Shown piece after piece: positions 14,069-19,087 of a DNA stretch of 19,087 nt. The notes below the pieces were generated by a model that saw nothing but the letters and a program-made list of their open reading frames with translations, made no database searches and was not told the DNA's origin. A program made the translations under genes and the position numbers. Every line of letters starts with the position of its first letter. The stretch's first letter is position 1. This DNA is from DASSCW01 sp036556695. Lineage in GTDB: Bacteria; Chloroflexota; Limnocylindria; QHBO01. The stretch is taken from assembly GCA_036556695.1 (NCBI GenBank), contig DATBIY010000039.1:1-19087 (forward strand), given 5' to 3'.

Positions 14069-14076
14069 GGTCTGCC

Positions 14077-14766
14077 ATGCTCAGTGACGCCACGCCCGCT
14101 GCCATCGCTGATCTGGCGGCCCTTGCCGACCCGGTCAGACGCCGCCTGTACCTGCATGTCTCCGCGCAGCCGGATGCGGTCGGTCGAGACGAGGCCGCAG
14201 CCGCGCTCGGCATCGGCCGGCCTCTGGCCGCCCATCACCTCGACCGCCTGGTGGACGCCGGCTTGCTGGTGGCCGAGTACCGCCGGCGCAGCGGGCGCAG
14301 CGGGCCGGGGGCCGGACGCCCGGCGAAGCTCTACCGGCCGAGCGACCGCGAGTTGCGCGCCTCACTGCCTGCCCGCCGCTACGAGGTCGCGGCCGACCTC
14401 ATGGCCACCGCCCTCAGCCCGGCGGCGCATGGCCTGGAGACCCTCGAGGACGTGGCGTATCGCTACGGCAGCGGTCTCGGCGACGAGGCACGGCGCCGTG
14501 CCGGGGCCCGGGCCGGCAAGGCGCGCCGCCGGCAGGCCGTGGAGTCGGTCCTGCGGGACGCCGGCTACCTGCCGGTGGTCAGCGACGGCGAGATGCGGCT
14601 GCTGAACTGCCCCTTCCACGACCTGGCGCAGCGTCACCGCGACGTGACCTGCACCATGAACCTCGCCATGCTGCGCGGACTGATGCACGGCGCCGGCCTG
14701 CCAGAGGACGACGCGCGCCTGGATCCGCAGCCGGGCGCCTGCTGCGTGGCCATCTCCGCCAGTTGA
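14077..14766 (+). CDS. Winged-helix regulator with C-terminal four-cysteine motif (SufR/ArsR-like, probable Fe-S sensor)
   Basis: The 229-residue protein has an ArsR/DeoR-type winged helix at about 8-90: LAALADPVRRRLYLHV, then DEAAAALGIGRPLAAHHLDRLVDAGLL as the helix-turn-helix, then a basic Gly-rich wing ending in GRPAKLYRP. A helical middle region follows. The C-terminal third has NCPFHDLAQRHRDVTC (Cys178-Cys192, 13 residues between) and GACCVAI (Cys222, Cys223). This arrangement matches SufR-like regulators, which hold an Fe-S cluster and respond to redox state, NO or iron supply; here the cluster is inferred. The TTGA overlap couples it to the MFS gene, and it is divergent from the cupredoxin operon, its likely target through the 13989-14016 inverted repeat. 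No suf genes are in view. Confidence 0.85.
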   Translation: MLSDATPAAIADLAALADPVRRRLYLHVSAQPDAVGRDEAAAALGIGRPLAAHHLDRLVDAGLLVAEYRRRSGRSGPGAGRPAKLYRPSDRELRASLPARRYEVAADLMATALSPAAHGLETLEDVAYRYGSGLGDEARRRAGARAGKARRRQAVESVLRDAGYLPVVSDGEMRLLNCPFHDLAQRHRDVTCTMNLAMLRGLMHGAGLPEDDARLDPQPGACCVAISAS

Positions 14767-15974
14767 GCACGGAGGCAGCCTCGCGGCCGGCCGCGGTGCC
14801 GAGCCTGGTCCTGCTGTCGCTGGCGCATGCCGTCATCCACGCCCAGTCGGCGGTGATGCCGCTGATCTACCCCATCGTCATCCTGCAGTTCGGCCTGGCC
14901 GAGCGGGATATCGGCCTGTTCATCGCCATCACCACCGCCGTCGGCGGCAGCATGCAGCTGTTCTATGGCTTCCTGACGCGCTGGGTGGCGCGCCCGCTCC
15001 TCCTGGGAGGCGGGCAGATCGTCTTCGGCGCGGGCCTGCTGCTGGCGGGCGTGGCCAGTTCGGTGGTGCAGCTGCTCGGCGCCATCAGCGTCGCGCGCAT
15101 CGGCGCCTCACCCCAGCACCCGGTGGGAAACGGCGTGCTGGCCGACGCCTGGCCCGCCGCGCGCCGGGGCTTCGCCATCAGCGCCCATATCAGCGGCGGC
15201 AACCTGGGCACCATCCTGGTGCCGTTCATCGGTGGTGCGCTGCTGGCCAGCGTCGGCTGGCAGTTGACCCTGGTCTTCTTCGGTCTGCCGGCGGTGGTGC
15301 TGGGCGTGGCGATCGCGCTGGCAGTGCGCGAGGACGCGGGCTACCGGCTCGCGGCCCGCGCATCAGGCTCGGTGCGCGGCCAGCTGCGCGAGGTGATCGG
15401 CCGTGGCGACCTGCGACTGATCCTGGGAGCCGCGTTGATTGCGGCCGGAGGGCGGGGCCTGGACATCGTGGCGCCCTTCATGCTGCTGTACCTGGCCGGG
15501 CCGCTGGGCCTGGACCAGGCCACCACCCGGTGGCTCTACGCACTGCTGCTGCTGGGCGCCTTCGTGGGGCCGTTGCTGGCCGGCTGGCTGTCGGATCATG
15601 CGGGGCGGCGCCGGACACTGATCGGCTACTACCTGGCCTCAGCCGCCGGCATCCTGCTGTTCATGGCCGCCGGCGCCAACCTGCTGCTGCTGGCGCCGCT
15701 GCTGCTGCCGTTCGGAACGGCAGTCTTCAGCGAGTCGCCGGTGCTCCAGGCCTATCTGGCTGACCGGGCCAGCGGCCCGACCCGCGACGTGGCCTTCAGC
15801 GTGTACTTCACCTTCGCCTTCGGGATCGGCGCCTTCTGGGCCTTCGTGATCGGCAACGTGGTTTCGACGTGGGGCTACCCGGCGGCCTTCAGCGTGATGG
15901 CGGCCTCGTATCTGGCCGCCGCGCTGCTGCTCATTGCCGTGCGCGAGCGGCCGCTTCCTGCCGCGGCCGCCTAG
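14763..15974 (+). CDS. MFS transporter, Fsr-like
   Basis: This is a 403-residue, 12-helix major facilitator protein. The first helix begins LVLLSLAHAVIHAQSAVMPLIYPIVI, and the first half contains ASPQHPVGNGVLADAWP, a pattern shared with the fosmidomycin-resistance (Fsr) group of exporters. Motif A in the second half is GWLSDHAGRRRTLIG (about 273-287). The start is TTG 14763 in a TTGA overlap with the regulator stop; this is the only start that keeps the N-terminus in proper register before helix 1. Co-transcription with the Cys-rich regulator suggests that it exports or imports the compound tied to the same stress signal. Its stop shares the CTAG at 15971-15974 with the opposite gene. The substrate is unknown. 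Confidence 0.88.
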   Translation: MSTEAASRPAAVPSLVLLSLAHAVIHAQSAVMPLIYPIVILQFGLAERDIGLFIAITTAVGGSMQLFYGFLTRWVARPLLLGGGQIVFGAGLLLAGVASSVVQLLGAISVARIGASPQHPVGNGVLADAWPAARRGFAISAHISGGNLGTILVPFIGGALLASVGWQLTLVFFGLPAVVLGVAIALAVREDAGYRLAARASGSVRGQLREVIGRGDLRLILGAALIAAGGRGLDIVAPFMLLYLAGPLGLDQATTRWLYALLLLGAFVGPLLAGWLSDHAGRRRTLIGYYLASAAGILLFMAAGANLLLLAPLLLPFGTAVFSESPVLQAYLADRASGPTRDVAFSVYFTFAFGIGAFWAFVIGNVVSTWGYPAAFSVMAASYLAAALLLIAVRERPLPAAAA

Positions 15975-16885
15975 TGGAAGGCGGCACCGCCGGGCGTCCA
16001 GTGCGGATGCCCGGCAAAGGCGTACCAGTAATCGGCCTGGCCGAAATGGAAGCCCTTGATGACCGTGCGCTGCACCCAGACATACGCTGACACGTCGGGA
16101 TGGCGGCCGGTCCGCAGCGCGACGGCCCGATAGCCGCCTCCCTGCTTGAACGCCCAGCCATAGGACATGCCCGGGTGCGCCAGCAGACGAGCCACCAGCC
16201 GATGCGCGTCGCCGTAGGCCGTTGCGAAGTAGGCCGAGGCGCCGCGCCGCAGCACCGGGAACGAGTAGTTGGCCACCCGCCGGCGGGCCTGCTTCAGCGT
16301 GGTCAGCGGATCGGAGCGCTGGTAGCGCTCCCCGAAGCCGGGGGCATAGTGCGCCTGGGCATAGATCATCACGAAGCCGGGCGCGGGGCGAATCGGCCCG
16401 CCCTTGCAGTAGCGGCGCTGAACCGAGCCGTCGCTGGCGCTGAGCGTTCCGAGAAGAGCCTTCTCGCCGCAGTACGCCAGGGTGCGGGTCCAGTCGTCAC
16501 GATCGCCGTGGGTGGTGGTGCGGTTGAGCCCCCAGCCGTTCGTCCGGTCGCGCAGCTCCGTGCGTGAGTAGGGGTTGGGGTGGCCGTTGCCGTGGCCCAA
16601 GTAGACGATGATGTTGGCGCCGCGGACGGCGTCCAGGACGCGGGGCCAGGTGGCGCGTGGGGAGTAGGCCTTGGCGACTGTCGCGCCGGCGGCGCGGGCC
16701 GCCGCGGCAACCTGGTCTGCGCGGCTTCGATAACGGTCGGTCAGCGAGCCGGTCGGGCCCACGATGATCGCCACCTTGACGCCGGCGGTGGTGACGGCGG
16801 CGGCCGGGGCAGTGGCCGGTGGGACGATCAGGCCGGTAGCCACCAGGGAGCTGGCAAGGAAGAGTCGGCTCAGTACGTCGCGCAA
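15971..16885 (-). CDS. Exported protein of unknown function with GHGNG motif (possible caspase-like fold)
   Basis: The 304-residue protein starts at TTG 16885, with GGGGGA 6 nt upstream; a longer frame to 16975 would add 30 Pro/Gly/Arg-rich residues without a ribosome binding site. The signal peptide is about 1-30 (LRDVLSRLFLASSLVATGLI...AAA). A strand VKVAIIVGP opens an alpha/beta domain, followed by ANIIVYLGHGNGHPNPY with His98 in GHGNG. Later come TLAYCGEKALLG, then VMIYAQAHYAPGFGE, where caspase-like peptidases carry the catalytic Cys but this protein has Ala-His-Tyr. The C-terminal part is rich in aromatic residues (DVSAYVWVQRTVIKGFHFGQADYWYAF). A degenerate peptidase or binding protein is possible; I cannot assign a function. 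It is convergent with the MFS gene, sharing the CTAG stop. Confidence 0.75.
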   Translation of the reverse strand: MRDVLSRLFLASSLVATGLIVPPATAPAAAVTTAGVKVAIIVGPTGSLTDRYRSRADQVAAAARAAGATVAKAYSPRATWPRVLDAVRGANIIVYLGHGNGHPNPYSRTELRDRTNGWGLNRTTTHGDRDDWTRTLAYCGEKALLGTLSASDGSVQRRYCKGGPIRPAPGFVMIYAQAHYAPGFGERYQRSDPLTTLKQARRRVANYSFPVLRRGASAYFATAYGDAHRLVARLLAHPGMSYGWAFKQGGGYRAVALRTGRHPDVSAYVWVQRTVIKGFHFGQADYWYAFAGHPHWTPGGAAFH

Positions 16886-16937
16886 TAGGGATCCCCCGTG
16901 AATGGTGCGCGACAACCCTATTCCCGGAGACCGCGGG

Positions 16938-16988
16938 CCGCCATGGCGGGATGGTCCCGGACGACCCAGGTCCATTCGACCCGGGTCG
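16938..16988. repeat. Two 12-bp GC-rich palindromes downstream of isocitrate lyase
   Basis: CCGCCATGGCGG (16938-16949) and CGACCCGGGTCG (16977-16988) are perfect palindromes in the 120-bp gap after the isocitrate lyase stop. They may fold as small hairpins and slow polymerase, but neither has a T-run. They could also be protein sites ahead of the GHGNG gene. Confidence 0.4.
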
Positions 16989-17005
16989 CGCGGGGGCCGG
17001 AAATG

Positions 17006-19087
17006 TCAAACCGTCGCTTTGGCCACCATGCTCGCGAGCAATTCCTCGCCACGCGCCAGCTCGTGAACCGTGGCCTGCGCGACCTCGGCCACGATGATCT
17101 CGCCCACCTCGTCGTTCACCGTCTCGAAGATGCCCAGGTCGCGCATGCGCTCCGCCTGGCGGCGGTTGTCGTCGGTCGGGGTGAGGTAGTGGACCGCCGC
17201 GGCGCGATAGCGGTGGACCAGGAACAGGTGCAGCAGCGTCATCAGCCGTCGTCGGCGCAGGCGAGGATCGGTGCGCTGGTCACGCACGGACAGGATGGTT
17301 CGTCCGCGCCGATCGGTGATGGTCGAGAAGATCATCTCCGCCAGGCGCTCACCGTCGGAGCCGATGACTGCCAGCTGCAGCACCTCGGATCCGGCCGCAT
17401 GCGGTCGCAGGCTGACCTGCAGCTCGCCTTCGAAACCGTTGTGGCGGGCCCAGAGCTGGAGCCAGCCGGCGAGCACCTTGGGCGGCACCTCGGTCTGCAC
17501 CAGGTGCTGCACCTGTGTCGAACCGGCGCCCATGGCCTTGGTGGTGGCGGTCAGCCCGGACGAGGCCAGCAGCGCGGCATCGGCACGGGGGCCGCCGACC
17601 AGCGTCTGTGGGGTGCGATACGGCGACTCCAGGAGCCGAAGCTTTCGCTGCAGCCGCGCCAGGGCCAGCATCCCGTCCTCGCGCAGGGCTGTGGTGAACT
17701 CCTCGGACGCCAGCCCATCGATCTGGTGGCCGCCGTAGGTGATGAAGTTGAAAACGAAGCCCATGCGCCCCAGCTCCTGGGGGAAGGCCTTCATCTCCTC
17801 GTCGGACATGCCGGTGGTGTCCCAGTTGAACGACGGCGAGAGGTTGTAGGCCAGCAGCTTGTCCGGGTGGCGAGCGTGGATGGCGTCGGCGAAGCGGCTC
17901 GCATCCTCGAGGTCCGCCGTCTTGGTCTCCATCCACAGCAGGTCGGCGTAGGGAGCTGCGGCCAGCGACTTGGCGATCGCGTAGTCGATCCCGCCGCGCA
18001 CCTGGTAGTAACCCTCCGGCGACTTGGCGCGCTCCGCGTCCCAGTGGACGCTGATGCCCATGCGCCGCGCCATGGCGCGCGTCGTCGACCAGGCAGCGGA
18101 GCCGCTGACCGCCGCCCATTCCTCGGCCGATACGGGCAGGTCCGCGCCCTCGTCCCGGCGGAAGGCCATCTGCTCGGCCACCGCCTCGGCCAGCGTCTTC
18201 AGCCCAGCCGCCGCCTCCCAGGCGGGAAGGAACGCATCCGTGGCGCGGTCGAGCGTCTCCTCCGGCTGGCCATCGCGATGCGCACGGGCGGCTTCCTCGA
18301 TCGCGGGCAGCAGCCCGGTGCCCTCCAGCCAGCCATCGGCTGCCGACGCCTCGTCGTCCGGGATCTCATACAGCAGGTGACCGGTGATGTCGGTCACCCC
18401 CAGGTCGTGCAGCCGCCGCATGACCGCCAGGAACGCGGCGCGGTAGGAGGGCACATCCGGGTTGGTGACGCCCAGGATGAATGGCTGGTCGCGCTCGTCG
18501 CTGCAGCCGTCCAGCAGGTTGGCTGCCTCGGCATCGGTTCTGGCCACGATCAGGCCGGGGACGCCCATCACGTCCAGCTGGAAGCGCGCGGCGTTCAGGC
18601 GCTTGATCTGCTCGTCGCTGGGGACCAGCACCTTGCCGCCCTGGTGACCGCACTTCTTGGCGCCCGGCTTCTGGTCCTCGATGTGGTAGCCGGCCACGCC
18701 CGCCTCGACGAAGCGGCGGATCAGGTTGCGCACGTGCGCGTCGCCACCGTGGCCGGTGTCGGCGTCGGCGATGATCAGCGGCCGGAAGTCGACCTCCGGC
18801 GTGGCGGCGCGCTGCTCGTCGGACATGCGGGCGCGCGCGAAGCGCTGGTTGCGGTCCGCCGCCAGCAGGGCGCGCACGATGCCGGCCGCCTCGTCCGGCA
18901 CCTGCGACAGGGGATAGCTCGCCAGGTCCGGGCCCGGATCCTCGTCCGCCGAGCCCTTGGCCGATGTCGCCCAGCCGCCGAGGTAGATGGCCTCGATCCC
19001 GCCGCGCACCATGGCCACTGCCTGGCCCGGGCTGTACGGGCCGAAGGTGGTGATGGAGCTGCCCTCCGCGAACAGCTCGCGCAGCCG
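17006..19087 (-). CDS. aceA: Isocitrate lyase, long ICL2 type (5' end outside window)
   Basis: This enzyme splits isocitrate into glyoxylate and succinate, the first step of the glyoxylate shunt for growth on acetate and fatty acids, and often also acts as 2-methylisocitrate lyase. The frame is open to the window edge, giving 693 visible codons; a GTG at 19018 is internal because the conserved TTFGPYSPGQAVAMVRGGIEAIYLGGW crosses it. The signature KKCGH with the catalytic Cys (18650-18652) is intact. IIADADTGHGG, IVARTDAEAA and YNLSPSFNWD supply the metal and substrate sites. A helical insertion (about 18140-18330) and a C-terminal domain after the barrel (about 17006-17430) mark the long ICL2 form; in Mycobacterium that domain binds acetyl-CoA and activates the enzyme. 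Perhaps 70 N-terminal residues are missing. Confidence 0.95.
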   Translation of the reverse strand, partial: RLRELFAEGSSITTFGPYSPGQAVAMVRGGIEAIYLGGWATSAKGSADEDPGPDLASYPLSQVPDEAAGIVRALLAADRNQRFARARMSDEQRAATPEVDFRPLIIADADTGHGGDAHVRNLIRRFVEAGVAGYHIEDQKPGAKKCGHQGGKVLVPSDEQIKRLNAARFQLDVMGVPGLIVARTDAEAANLLDGCSDERDQPFILGVTNPDVPSYRAAFLAVMRRLHDLGVTDITGHLLYEIPDDEASAADGWLEGTGLLPAIEEAARAHRDGQPEETLDRATDAFLPAWEAAAGLKTLAEAVAEQMAFRRDEGADLPVSAEEWAAVSGSAAWSTTRAMARRMGISVHWDAERAKSPEGYYQVRGGIDYAIAKSLAAAPYADLLWMETKTADLEDASRFADAIHARHPDKLLAYNLSPSFNWDTTGMSDEEMKAFPQELGRMGFVFNFITYGGHQIDGLASEEFTTALREDGMLALARLQRKLRLLESPYRTPQTLVGGPRADAALLASSGLTATTKAMGAGSTQVQHLVQTEVPPKVLAGWLQLWARHNGFEGELQVSLRPHAAGSEVLQLAVIGSDGERLAEMIFSTITDRRGRTILSVRDQRTDPRLRRRRLMTLLHLFLVHRYRAAAVHYLTPTDDNRRQAERMRDLGIFETVNDEVGEIIVAEVAQATVHELARGEELLASMVAKATV

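Noticed and set aside
14077..14766. A genuine SufR controlling Fe-S assembly.
   Set aside because: No suf genes are in the window; the protein is coupled to an MFS gene and divergent from a cupredoxin operon, so only the sensor type, not the target, resembles SufR.
16886..16975. A 30-residue N-terminal extension of the GHGNG protein from 16975.
   Set aside because: The added residues are Pro/Gly/Arg-rich and would bury the signal peptide; TTG 16885 has a good ribosome binding site.

Overview
The window is GC-rich and gene-dense, with short intergenic gaps and many 4-base start/stop overlaps. Gene content (a long ICL2-type isocitrate lyase, several DUF885 proteins, an alanyl-tRNA editing protein, a cupredoxin lipoprotein, an Fe-S-type winged-helix regulator) together with GTG/TTG starts and apparent leaderless transcripts suggests a chromosomal segment of a free-living, high-GC aerobic bacterium. 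My best guess is Chloroflexota (Limnocylindria/Ellin6529-like); an actinobacterial relative is possible. No rRNA, tRNA, IS element, prophage or CRISPR array was seen.

Layout. (1) 1-5008, plus strand: the C-terminal part of homoserine dehydrogenase, aspartate-semialdehyde dehydrogenase, then two tandem DUF885 putative metallopeptidases. Most junctions are ATGA overlaps, so this looks like one operon linking Asp-family amino acid synthesis with peptide hydrolysis. (2) 5178-7052, minus strand: TetR regulator, AlaX-type editing protein and nitroreductase form a probable operon, divergent from a third DUF885 gene (7171-8868). (3) 8872-12135: a secreted or membrane-anchored serine beta-lactamase-like hydrolase, a divergent MFS exporter whose start codon lies on a perfect 9-3-9 palindrome, and a convergent MarR regulator that is the obvious candidate to bind it. 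(4) 12136-12354: a non-coding stretch with three copies of a repeat module and a strong hairpin. (5) 12355-15974: a divergent gene set. The minus arm encodes an exported His/acid-rich helical protein, two small membrane proteins and a cupredoxin lipoprotein. The plus arm encodes a winged-helix regulator with four C-terminal cysteines, coupled to an Fsr-like MFS transporter. A near-consensus promoter overlapped by an inverted repeat sits between the arms. (6) 15971-19087, minus strand: an exported protein of unknown function with a GHGNG motif, and a long isocitrate lyase that runs off the right edge.

The most interesting part is region 5. It reads as a self-contained envelope metal/redox system under an Fe-S or thiol-sensing regulator. 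Its function is not known to me and is inferred only from motifs and layout. The next most interesting are the three DUF885 paralogs in 7 kb and the structured repeat region at 12194-12332.
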